From Dactylonectria macrodidyma (Eukaryota; Ascomycota; Sordariomycetes; Hypocreales; Nectriaceae), in assembly GCA_020744425.1 (NCBI GenBank), contig JAGMUV010000024.1, forward strand, positions 496,001 through 560,000: a DNA stretch of 64,000 nucleotides, in the 5' to 3' direction. A program made the translations under genes and the position numbers. Positions 44,187-54,482 of the stretch are shown piece after piece; positions within the stretch are counted from its first letter, which is position 1, and each line of letters starts with the position of its first letter. The notes under the pieces were generated by a model. That model was not told the DNA's origin. It ran no database searches and saw only the letters and a program-made list of their open reading frames with translations.

Positions 44187-45881
44187 ATGACTCGCCAAGA
44201 AGTCCGACGGGCTGAGTTTGCCCTGCATGATCAGGCCAATTTACTGCCACGACGGCAGCTTATCTTTGCCTTCGCTACGCTCTCTATCAATATGCTCATC
44301 GTCGCCATTGACCAAAATGGTATCTCCGTCACCCTCCCCACCATAGCCGCAGATCTCAACGCAGAGGCAACCATCTCGTGGGCTGGTACCGCAAGCCTTC
44401 TGGCCAACACAACGTTTCAGATGCTATACGGCCGGTTGTCTGACATCTTTGGCCGCAAGACTATCTTCATCGCCGCTATTCTGATGCTATCAATTGGCGA
44501 TTTGCTCTGTGGGCTATCGCAGACGGCAGTCATGTTCTACATCTGCCGCGCTATTGCCGGTATCGGCGGTGGAGGCATTGTTAACCTCACACTCATCATC
44601 GTGTCGGACATTGTCACGCTAGAGCAAAGAGGCAAGTATCAGGGCATTAACGGTGCCATGGCCGGACTGGGCAACGCTATCGGACCCTTCCTAGCTGCGG
44701 CTTTGATTCAGAGAACGTCTTGGAGGACCTTCTTCTACATGCTCTCTCCACTTGGAGCCATAACGGCTTGCTTGACATACTTCTACCTACCCAGCAAGCC
44801 TCCAACTGCAAGTTTCAAAGATAGTGTGAGGCAGGTGGATTGGATGGGCTCGCTGGTGTCATCTACAGGAGTTATCCTTCTACTCATCCCAATCACTGGA
44901 GGTCTGTCACATTCCTTCCCTCTCGCAACGGCATGTGTGAGACTAAATGAGTAGGTGGTGCGTACTTTTCCTGGGATTCGCCCATGGTGGTAAGTATGCT
45001 CGCTGTCGGCTTTGTCGCTTTCCTGTCCTTTATTGCCTGGGAGTGGAAGCTAGCAAAGCTTCCTATGATGCCAAGTAGGCGGATAACCCCCCTTTGCTCG
45101 CTTCGTTGTCGCTAAGAGCATTGCAGTGGAAATTTTCAGCAACTCTGTGGTCGTGGTAATGTTCCTACAAAGCTTCCTCTTTGGGTCCGTCTATCAAGCG
45201 TACTTGTATTACATCCCACTATATCTCCAGAATGCTCACCAGCTCTCCGTAATGACCTCAGCTATTGTTTATATACCCTTGGTCATCGCGCAGAGCTTGG
45301 TTTCTATTCTATCTGGTCAGTACATCTCACGCCGAAAACGATACGGTGAGGTCATTGTGTTTGGCTTTGGTATCTGGACTTTGTAAGTCAATGGCAAAAG
45401 ACCTTTGGGTTCTTACTTTAACCTAGAATACAGAGGAGCTGGCCTAGCCTTGGTTTTCAACCGAGTTACCAACCCAGGGGTAATTATCATCATCCTGCTT
45501 CTCATTGGAACGGGAGTAGGTTGTACCATGCAACCCACTCTTGTGGCATTGCAGGCCCACTCTCCCAAGTATCGCCGAGCTGTCATCATTTCGAATCGAA
45601 ACTTCTTTCGTAGTGCTGGCGGTGCGTGCGGCCTTGCGGTCTCGGCAGCAGTCCTCCAGGCTCGGCTGAGAACTTCGCTGCCCCAGGAATACAAGTACAT
45701 ATCCGACTCTACATATGCGCTACCAGAGTCGGTCAAACATGTTCCTGCAGTGCTGGATGCATACATGCAAGCGAGCCGCGGCGTCTTCATCCTCCAGGTG
45801 CCATTGATGGCAATATGTCTCCTCGGCACAATTTTCATACGGGACCGAGGCTTGGAGTCGCCAGAGGACCACGATAACTGA
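44187..45881 (+). CDS. MFS multidrug-type transporter (DHA2, 14 TM)
   Basis: About 505 residues in four exons. The DHA2 pattern is visible: FATLSINMLIVAIDQNGISV in TM1, SWAGTASLLANTTFQMLYGR with the loop GRLSDIFGRK, RAIAGIGGGGIVNLTLIIVSDI, GNAIGPFLAAAL, SWRTFFYMLSP, then LYYIPLYLQNAHQ and FFRSAGGACGLAVSAA. Introns are near 44904-44957, 45075-45125 and 45384-45433. At the second junction the last codon forms MMPMEIFSNSV, which fits homologous carriers and removes an apparent frameshift at a run of six C. Members export drugs, toxins or the cell's own metabolites across the plasma membrane. No operon-like partner is evident; the nearest genes are a chitin synthase and a tannase remnant. Confidence 0.86.
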
Positions 45882-46651
45882 GTGGGGTTTGGCTATCTCA
45901 TTCTAGGTACACATAGATTTTGTGAAGACGCATAGAGACATAACAGGCCCACTCTTTCTGCCATCATAGCGAGCTTTGTCGCGGCTTCGTTTTAAAGGCG
46001 TTATCCAAGCTCGAGGCCCGTGCCTATATCACTAGCTACTTGGCAGAGAGGCCTGTTTATGAAGAGGCCTCCTTCTGTCGGTAGGTCAGTCGCTTCAGAT
46101 AACAAACACACCGCTTAATACCTTTTTTGAGAAAGCCAGGGGCCATGGTCGCTCCTCACATACATTGTCTCTGCCGTGGATGAAGAAAGTACGCAGCAAC
46201 AAGAGATATCGAAGTTGAATTTCAGACAGATACATATATTAGATACGTGTTAAAACGCCTTGATCTGTTCTAAATTAACGCTAAAGTCTCTCATTTGAGC
46301 CGAAAGGACGTTGACATGGTCTGCTTCTGCGCCTTAGCTTCCAGCAACTGCGCTGACGCAGTCAACTCGTACCCGAACAGCGCACCTCCAAAGCTATAAG
46401 TTACTCTGTGCATCAGCCAATGCGATCCATTATACCTCACTGAACGGGTTTCTCCACTCTACACCACCGCCCTGATGTTGCTTCGACACTAGCAAGGCGA
46501 ACTCAATTACGATACCTATACGACAAATTGGTGAAAGATGTGCGACCTAATAATGCATAGGAAATAGAATTCTCAAGGCGAAATTCCTATAGTTCCTACA
46601 CACCTATGCATGCTTGACTTGCACTCATGCTCACGGACGCCTGACATAGGA
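45882..46651. other. Spacer downstream of the DHA2 carrier
   Basis: About 770 bases. Short translated stretches are present but none is assignable. No gene reported. Confidence 0.4.
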
Positions 46652-47114
46652 CTAGCAACCTGCAAACGCTGGATTTCCGCAAGTCGAGTTGAGATGGGCC
46701 TCCTCTGGGTAAGGGCATAAAATGCGGTCATGTGTCTTGTTACCCAGCACTTTCAACTGAACCAACGTTTGCTCAGGCGCTACACCTCTCTCAATCCAGC
46801 CTTGAAGCTTGCGAAATATATCTGGTCTAGCTGCCCACTAGGCCCACTGCCGCAATGTCCGAAGCCTGGGGCCTCAAAGTAACAATAGAAATCACGGATA
46901 TCAGGAATGAGTTTTGTCGCGGCGTTATAATATTGTTCCCTTCCTTTATGCGATATAACTGCGTCAGCCTATTATAGAGTTGTCAAGTTAGCGTCGATCG
47001 AATATTAGCCGCGATAAGTAGCAACCAGAATGAGTCTGGCGTTTTACGTACCAATCCGTGGAACGTGATCATCTTACCCCCGGCGTCTCGAAAGTCTGTC
47101 AAGTCCGGGTCTGC
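46652..47114 (-). pseudogene. C-terminal remnant of a second tannase/feruloyl esterase
   Basis: The minus strand reads ADPDLTDFRDAGGKMITFHG, an intron (about 46985-47051, GTACGT to ATAG), then ADAVISHKGREQYYNAATKL, DFYCYFEAPGFGHCGSG, and after a two-base frame change IFRKLQGWIERGVAPEQTL and ILCPYPEEAHLNSTC, ending at a TAG at 46652-46654. This is the C-terminal third of a tannase-family protein, including the catalytic histidine context GHC. The rest of the gene is absent: the homology starts within about 15 bases of the 3' end of the adjacent ligase gene. The frame change looks like an extra AT in ATATAT. It is different in sequence from the pseudogene at 38.5-39.9 kb. Confidence 0.72.
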
Positions 47115-47126
47115 ATGCGGTTATAA

Positions 47127-49272
47127 TCAGAGTCTAGATCCTCGCGCTGTACGACCCCTCTTTTCCTTTTCCTTGAGAAGACGCCTGAGAATTTTCCCGC
47201 TAGGGCTCTTAGGAATCGTGTCTACAAATTCAACACCTCCTTTCAGCTTTTTGTATGGAGCCATTCCTTGTTCCACAAATTGGCAGATCTCGTTGGCCAG
47301 CTGGGTCCTGTCTTGAGTCTTTGCAGCTGTGGAGAGAACGACAAAGGCCTTTGGGACCTCGCCTGCACTTTCATCTGGAATCGCAATCACAGCACAATCA
47401 TCGACGAGCTGGTGGGAGAGCATGTAAGATTCAAGCTCAGCAGGTGCCACCTGGTACCCCTGGATTAAAGTGGTCAGTTTGATGCAACTGGGGGTTCGAT
47501 AAATGGACTGCCATGCCTTGGTTTTAATGAGTTCCTTTATACGGTCCACGATAAAAAGATGCTCGTGACCAGCAGCGGACTTTCGAATGAGCACTTCATC
47601 GCCAGTTCTAATCCATCGCCCATCTTTGTCAGTAAAAAAGGTTTCCTCGTTGGCCTGTTTATTATCGAGATATCCGGATATGACTGAGGGACTTTGTATC
47701 AAAAGCTCTCCAGGCGTTCCATATTCGTTGATTTCTTTCCCATCAAAGCTTACTAGCTTGGCGCGGATTCCTGGGATCAGGGAGCCGGAAGATCCGACCA
47801 AGATGTCGTGTTCGCTAGTTGTACTAATAAGCGTGGCAGTCTCTGTCATGCCTAAACTCAATCCAAAAGCTCAGGTCAGCTTCAGTAATCTTTGGAAAGA
47901 CAAGAATTTCTCAATTATATACGCACCGTACCCCTGCCCAATGTGCCAGTGAGGCCAATGTTTGAGAACTTGTTGCACGGTTTCAGGGCCCAGTGGAGCT
48001 GCTCCGGTATGCAAATTGCGGACAGAGCTGAGATCGTGCGCTTTTGCCAGCTCGTGATGTCTCAGAAGCTGAATTACAATAGGAGGTACCTGGATGGCAC
48101 TCACAATGATTAGTTTCCTATGCCGTTTTATGTGGCTGTAGATGCCAGTCTCACCGCGAACAATCTTTCGATTTTAAATCTTTGGATAGCGCTCAGAAGG
48201 ACTTTGATGTCGAACTTGTTAAGTACAACCAACTCATCACCCTGGTATGCAGCGCAGTAGGCAATTGTCACAAGACCAAAAATGTGACTCAGTGGTAGCA
48301 ACCCCAACGTCACCTGAGTCTGGAACTTGAGTACTGAGCGAGTTGTCTTCTCGAATATGGCAGTTGCCCGAATGTTTGACATGATGTTGTAGTGAGTGAT
48401 GATGCAAGCTTTCTATTATGCAAAATCAGACCAAAGGCGTCTCGAAGGGGATTTTTGAGAGAGGAGCTCTGGACTTACGGGCAATCCTGATGTACCACTT
48501 GACATGGATATAAAGGCAGGCTGCCAAGTACTTTGCCCACGGCCCATCTCAGAGCTTCTAGTTTGGGTAGAACTTTACCCTCTGCAACCAATTGGTCGAT
48601 CGTTTCGTATCCAGCTGGATTGTCAAAGCCAGGAATGCTCAGGATGAATATCCTAGCCTTTTCAATTCCACAGCGCTCAGCCGCTTTCTCTGCGACTTCC
48701 AAGAGTGGAGCACAAGTAAAAATGGCCTTTGGCTTGGTGATTTGAAGCTGATGCTGAAGGTCAGGGACGGTGCATGCTGCGCTTGCTGGTGTGGCAACAC
48801 CCGAGAGTCTATGTATCGCATGAACGAGGAGCATATAGTCAATCTAATGGTATAACAGATTCATGTCAGCTGCGGAAGATCTGTCTTTCAAGCAATATAG
48901 CCACTACGCACCGTATTTACAGAGTGTATTGCAATGACTTTGTCCAAAGGCACTCCTTTGTTTGGCTTCAGACCAAGCTTTTGCGCAAGGGCGCTGGCTA
49001 AAGGCGATGTCCGATCGTGAACGTCTTCAGCCGACAAACTTTGGCCCGTAAGCCCACAAGTGTAGGCATTACGAGAGTCTGCTCTGGGGAGGCGACCATA
49101 CTCATCACTATTGATGAATTCCTCAATTGTGATCGAGTCGGGGGTATCTTCAGGTGTCAAGTCAACTTTTGCACATGACTGATGGTGTAGGGTAGGAATG
49201 ACAAAAGGCAAAACAACAATCCAAGTACTTACCCAGGGCGGATTCTGATATCCAAGAAGGCGCAAAGAACAT
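47127..49272 (-). CDS. 4-coumarate:CoA ligase-like AMP-dependent ligase, peroxisomal; apparent frameshift
   Basis: About 575 residues over seven exons on the minus strand. ANL motifs: ISMSSGTSGLP joined to KACIITHYN (A3), GQGYG/MTETATL (A5), WIRTGDEVLI and FIVDRIKELIKTK (A7-A8), and PKSPSGKILRR with the catalytic lysine. The arrangement is that of fungal 4CL-like ligases, which activate aromatic or fatty acids. The C-terminus is SRL, a PTS1 signal. Just before A3 the frame breaks. EALRWAVG continues in one frame, but QSTWQPAFISMSSGTSG needs one more base. One G seems to be missing from the GGG run at 48536-48538. The intron at 47460-47516 has a GC-AG border and could also be read through as 19 extra residues. 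It may be a recent pseudogene unless the base is a sequence error. Divergent from the SAT-domain gene. Confidence 0.78.
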
Positions 49273-50022
49273 TTTTCCTAGGTTAAAATGTTGCAACAAG
49301 ATAGTTGTTTCCGTTTTTATCTTGTGTTGAGTTAGGTCTGCAGAGTGTGGTGACGGATTGAGCAAGGACAAATGGATAGAGGACTCGAAGACGTCAAATA
49401 TAGCACACGATTATTTGTTATCAATCACTACGCTGGCCGGTCTTAAGGGGACGGCTAACATATACATATATGCGGTAGTATATGGGGCTAGGGATATTCC
49501 TGAGGACCGGGTTAGACTTAGTTCGAGGGATCAACAAGCATCAACATCCCATGCAACTAGTTACCTTACACCGGCAAATTGCATGACGGCTGTGGTATGA
49601 ATTTAAGGTTGAGGCGCAGTTGAATGTAACCCTCGCACCTCGATATTTTCCTCCACTCTTGCGCTGGGCCTGATAAGCCGAGTCCGAGGCAGTCAGAGCC
49701 GTTCCGGGTGCAAATGCCGAACGGTGCCTTGACTACTCCGCGGAGGTCGGCTTCGGTAGTTACACAACACCACCAACTCGCTTTCCCGGCCGGCAAAGGG
49801 TCAACTTGACGGTTTACATGGGCTTATTGCTTGAGATTCAGTATTTTGTTGATTCTCGATCACCGCTGGACTGCGTTTTCTTGCCGATGGCCCGTTCTAT
49901 GTCTTGGCTCTCAAGCTTAAGAGGTATCCTGTCCCAAGAGCAGTGTAATCTACGCATGAATGATTCCCTGCCCAGGTAACAGGACTCTTTACCTTCCAGA
50001 AGGTCACCAGCCTCATTTTGAC
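49273..50022. other. Divergent spacer between the 4CL-like ligase and the SAT-domain gene
   Basis: About 750 bases, presumably a bidirectional promoter. I do not see the CCGGTCCGG palindrome here, so this gene pair may be outside that regulon. No gene seen. Confidence 0.4.
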
Positions 50023-51201
50023 ATGGCGAACTCGCGCATCCTATTTTTCGGTGATCTCACCGAGACAGATTTTGGCATTGAACAACTCCTCAGTCAGTCT
50101 GAACAGTCAGAGCACCTCAATACTTACTTTAACGATGCACTGGCGGTCTCTCGGGAGACTCTTAACACACTAACTCTGAAAGACGCTGAGAAGTACCGGC
50201 TCGACAGCATGCCCAGCCTTGTGGGCCGTGTCCAAGGAGAGGAGTCATCTTCTGTCATTTTACGCGTCCTAGCTCTGTGTTTTGCTCAGATAGGGCATCT
50301 CATAGTGTATGTGGAAAACCGCCTGCCAAACTCCCATGAGAGACCGGTTGAATTACTAACAGGACAATCTCAGCCGCCTAGAGAAGGACCCGGATCTACG
50401 AGAGCTCTGGATGAACCAGAAATTGCTCATGGTGGCTTCCTGTGCCGGACAACTTGCAGCATCGCTTGCAGCTACCACCCGGTCAATCAATAGCCTCATC
50501 GAAGCTGCTCCTTCAATGCTAGCCGTCAGCATACGAGCTGCCTTCGATGCTGACCGTAAGACGGACGCGGCCGCGGACGACAGAAGCCAGAGCTGGGCTT
50601 ACGCTGTCTTCGAGATCTCTATGCAGCAGGCTGCAGATGCTGCTAACTCTTTTAATAAGGCCAAGGTAATATTCTCTTAACCTCTTCTACGACATCGCTA
50701 AGATATGGCAACTCTAACAATTGCTAGAATATTCCAATAACGAGACATCTTTACGTTGGTGCAGCCTCTGCTTGGGCGACCACAGTCATCGGTCCCCCTT
50801 CATTGCTGACTGGGTTCTTTGCTACCGATCCGTTCCCTGGCAAACGAAATTTAGCGCTCCCTATCAGCACTCTTTTTCACGCAGAGCACCTAGAAGCCCC
50901 CGATCTCTCTACAATAGTTGGATCAGCGCTTATCTTCGACACGTTGAAACTGGAAGTGACACCGTTCATCTCCAGCGACACCGGTCTCCTTCATGCGCCT
51001 CAAAACCTACGAGGCTTGGCTGGCGAAGCGGTGCTGAATGTTAATGCAAGGCTGACAGACAACAGGAAGGTGTTTGCAAAGGTGAAGGAAATTATTGGTG
51101 AGAACAGTGCTACAGTTTTCCCTATCGTGGCTAAGAAAGGGGCTCTGCGATTGAGCAAAGCGCTGGGAGAAGATCGTGTCTCAATAGAGACTTCGGACTG
51201 A
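50023..51201 (+). CDS. Stand-alone starter-unit ACP transacylase (SAT)-like protein
   Basis: Three exons, about 345 residues. The protein matches the N-terminal SAT domain of non-reducing polyketide synthases: ILFFGDLTETDFGIEQLLSQ, LCFAQIGHLI joined to DNLSRLEKDPDLRELWMNQK, LLMVASCAGQLAASLAATTR, and NIPITRHLYVGAASAWATTV. The catalytic cysteine in SCAG (family GxCxG) and the later histidine in LFHAEHLEAPD are both kept. Introns: about 50304-50374 and 50671-50729. In a PKS, the SAT loads the starter acyl unit and is followed by a ketosynthase. Here a stop follows directly and I find no ketosynthase traces downstream. It is either a truncated PKS or a free-standing acyltransferase. It is divergent from an acyl-CoA ligase and faces a CoA-transferase gene. 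Confidence 0.72.
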
Positions 51202-51516
51202 GATATACTACTCAGTGGACCAGATTGGCACTTATTACCCTATGTATGTTGACATTGAGAGGATTTGTGAGCACAGCAGAACAGTGACGTATGATAATGG
51301 CTGAACAGTTAAGCAACAGTTGACAATTGCTAAGCTTAGACCATGCCCATTTGAGGTTATATACAACATCACATTGTAATTCCCCATACCGCAGACACTG
51401 TATTATCTATCATGGCTGACCCTCCACAAGAGAAGGCGGCTACAATAATAAAGTAACATCATTTCAATCTGTGCTCCGATTTCGAATTGAACCCATATAC
51501 TTCAAGGCCAGTGTGT
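51202..51516. other. Short spacer between convergent genes
   Basis: 3' ends of the SAT-domain gene and the CoA-transferase. No ketosynthase remnant or other gene seen. Confidence 0.4.
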
Positions 51517-53548
51517 TTAGAGCTTAGTAGAGTGTACATCTTCCACCGTCTCCACAAGTAAGTCCCTCGGCCACCGTGGTGCATCCACAGCATTCCCTCG
51601 AGTTCCGACTTGAAAACCTGGCCGCACAAGTCCCTCAGGAAACTGCAACACGGGCTTGACGGTTCTGATAGAACAGCCAAGATGTGCGGCCTGCCGCGTA
51701 TCAAAGAATGACGGGCCGAACAGGCTAGGCGAGGCTTTCTTCAGCATGGCCATGTATGCGAGGAGCAGAAAGAGCATATGGTCGTCGTGTGAGAAGACTG
51801 GGGAATCGAATCTTCCCCAGAGGGACTTCCACACCTCGTGAGGATATGTTCCCACAGACCTTACCAACCAATTGTTGTAGTAGTCAAGAGCCAGCTAAGG
51901 ATTGATTACCTGTCAGTTCACTGCAAGCTACCAAAAGTGGGACAATGGCTGGGCACGTACATCGACTTGATATGATCCACCCTCCAGGCCACGTCGCAGC
52001 AAAGCGTCCATGACACCACAAATTCCAGAGATTCCAGTACTATATTTAGAGATATCAATCAGCTTCTACACTATCTCAAAATATGACGAGGTTTGTGGTT
52101 TCATACCAGAAGTCACTATTCGGGAAGACAGGAGTGACTGGCTCATCTTTCCCCATGGCACGTCCAAACTCCCAAGAAACACCACAGTGCTAACAGAAAC
52201 CATATCATCAGTTAGAAAACAGCTGGAGGAAAGGGAATGGACTCACGGCGTCGGAAATTTGCTGCCACCCTGATCTCATCTTCAATGGCCCGTGCCACCC
52301 GTACGAGTTCAGTCTGACGACTACGATACCACGATTGCGCGTTTTGCACAAGCTAAAGATATCGTCAACGCTGAAGCCGAATTTATCCAGGGCACCGGGT
52401 CTATAGCTCGTCACGAATACATCGCAGTCCATGATTAGTTCATTGAGAATTCGCCTATCGCGCCCCTTGGTAAGATCGAGCGAGGTGTTCCATTTACCCC
52501 AGTTGAGCTCTGGGTGATAGACAGTTGCGTCAGGAACGGACGATGATGTGACTCTCATAACGCTGGCGCCCAGTTCTGCTAAGCCCCGGGTCAAGACAGG
52601 CCCTGCTATAATACGAGTGAAGTCCAAGACTTTGACGCCTGCCAATGGCCGTGAAGGATCCGCAGGTTTGTCACTGGTTGATCCAAGCCACCAAGCAGCC
52701 GGTTGATGGTGGTTTCTCTTCGAGGTCTCCCACAGACCTATATTGGCGTTGGCTTGGCCTTGTTTCGTTTCTCGATAGCTATCAATGGTGTGACAAATCG
52801 TCCCAGCCGTTTTGACGACATCGTTGCTCAGTGTATCGATGTCGTGGCTGTTCCATTGAGCAATTGCAGCGCGGAAGATGGGAAGTACGTCGGTGAATGT
52901 GTCATTAACCGGCGGGTCTCGTGGCAGCCTGAGCATATCAAGAGCCGCATCTGGGTTGAGTGACCCGTGTAGATGGTAGTATTTACCATCCCGTGTCTGA
53001 TAAATATTGGACGTGCAGCATCTCCATGGGCCATCAAGCGACCTGTGAATGTCGTAGTCTTTGAAAAGTCTTAGGTATCGTTCTCGAGCTATGGGGTTGA
53101 CGCGGGTGTCTTCGAATGTCGCATTCAGGCCGTCTGGGTCAATTGACCAGAGCATGATGGACATGATGAAAAGAAGTGCATGGTTACTAACGCACTAGTA
53201 TTAATTTCAAGACATTTTTTGGGTGCTAGACTAGTAGCAAAGTCAAGGAAGAAATCCAAAGACGTACATATTGATAACCACTTCCTGAGGCGCCAGTCCA
53301 TAGACCTTGTCCAAGATGGCGTTGACATACGTTGCCTCGAGCGCCTTCAACGCCCCAAGGCTCTCGGAGAATCGCCAGTTGACCGGGAGTTGGGGACTCC
53401 GGGATCCCTCGAAACGAATCCTCTCTGCGTACTTTTCCAAACCTGGGAGGAGATGCTGATTTGTCAGTGTGTTCTTCAGAATTCCTTCTCGCAGCACTTT
53501 TGAAGTCTCTTCCAAGACAGAGTATGAGTGAGGCGGTGAAGAAGTCAT
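51517..53548 (-). CDS. Family III CoA-transferase (CaiB/BaiF)
   Basis: About 580 residues in five exons on the minus strand. Family III CoA-transferases move CoA between carboxylic acids through an aspartyl-CoA anhydride. Landmarks: LAGVKVLDFTRIIAGPVLTR followed by LAELGASVMRVTSSS, LNWGKWNTSLDLTKGRDRRI, DVFVTSYRPGALDKFGFSVD, and after an intron CGVMDALLRRGLEGGSYQVD. This is the long fungal form with an N-terminal half (LWSIDPDGLNATFEDTRVNP). Introns lie near 53170-53270, 52187-52247, 52039-52108 and 51895-51962. The start at 53548 precedes a conserved helical N-terminus. The protein ends TKL, a weak PTS1-like ending, so peroxisomal location is possible but not firm. It fits an acyl-CoA module together with the two ligases and the hydratase, although it lacks the palindrome upstream. 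Confidence 0.84.
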
Positions 53549-54482
53549 GTTTAGGGAGCAATATCGTTAAGCTTCAATCTTTCCAAAGAGAAGATGCAAT
53601 CGGCCAATAATGAGAGTACAGTGATAATACGGATTGGAAGAGTGAGCAAGCCTTACTGCTGCGTGCCAAGAGACAAATGCCCGCAAAATCCCTAATCCTG
53701 AGCATTCCTCTTGACATGTGTAAATGCCGGACTTAAGGGGGAGCAAGCTCAGTGCCGCGCCCGCCCTCCCGTGCCCAGTCTCTCGCGGCACGGCACAGCA
53801 CATGCATCATGGTTTACGACATCACTGACGACCGGTAACAGCGCTCCGTTATCACCACCGCGGTCAGGAGACGCTGTTCAGCCAAGGATGATTGTGCCTT
53901 TACTGCGCTTCAACTTGGAAGGGGCGGAGTCAAACTCAGTCCAGTAGATTAACCGTTTCTAGTATTATGATAGAAAGGGTTTCCACCAGTGAGAGAACGA
54001 ACCCCCACAGCCGCTAAAAACCCTAAATTCGAGGCCCTTGTTCAGAGGTCGTTCGGCTAACAGGAGTCCGGGGATAGTCCTAAATCTTCCCATGGATATA
54101 TGTCACACGATGTAACCCTACTTTATCCTCGAGAATAGACTTATGCGAAGGTTCTAGCCAGATAGGCTCGGTTTGATAATACTCATGGGTACACGTACCC
54201 CATGGCCGTCCCAAGAACCTACCAAAGATATGCCGAATAACCTATCAAAGAACATGCCGAAAAATCTACCGCAATACCTGGCTGCATCACTCGCCGAGGA
54301 GCACTCGCCGAGGAGCAGGTCAAGGCATTTGCCGAAGTCGATGTGTAACTTGTAAGACTCGGAGGTATCCCGCCTCGAAGACACACAAGTCCCGAGACTG
54401 TCGACCAGTAAAGGAAATCCTAGCTGCAAACTTGCGAAATTGAAATCTTGCAATTTGTTTCTCCCGCCATCGAATTGCACCA
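53549..54482. repeat. Spacer with short tandem repeats
   Basis: No gene supported. Around 54221-54275 an imperfect unit of about 24 bases (AACCTA-CAAAGA-ATGCCGAA) occurs in two to three copies. At 54290-54318 the 15-base unit CACTCGCCGAGGAGC is tandemly duplicated. A short open frame covers them, but I see no domain. Confidence 0.45.

Noticed and set aside
45087..45092. Frameshift at a run of six C in the DHA2 carrier
   Set aside because: A 51-base intron (45075-45125) with good borders gives MMPMEIFSNSV, which matches the family, so no frameshift is needed.
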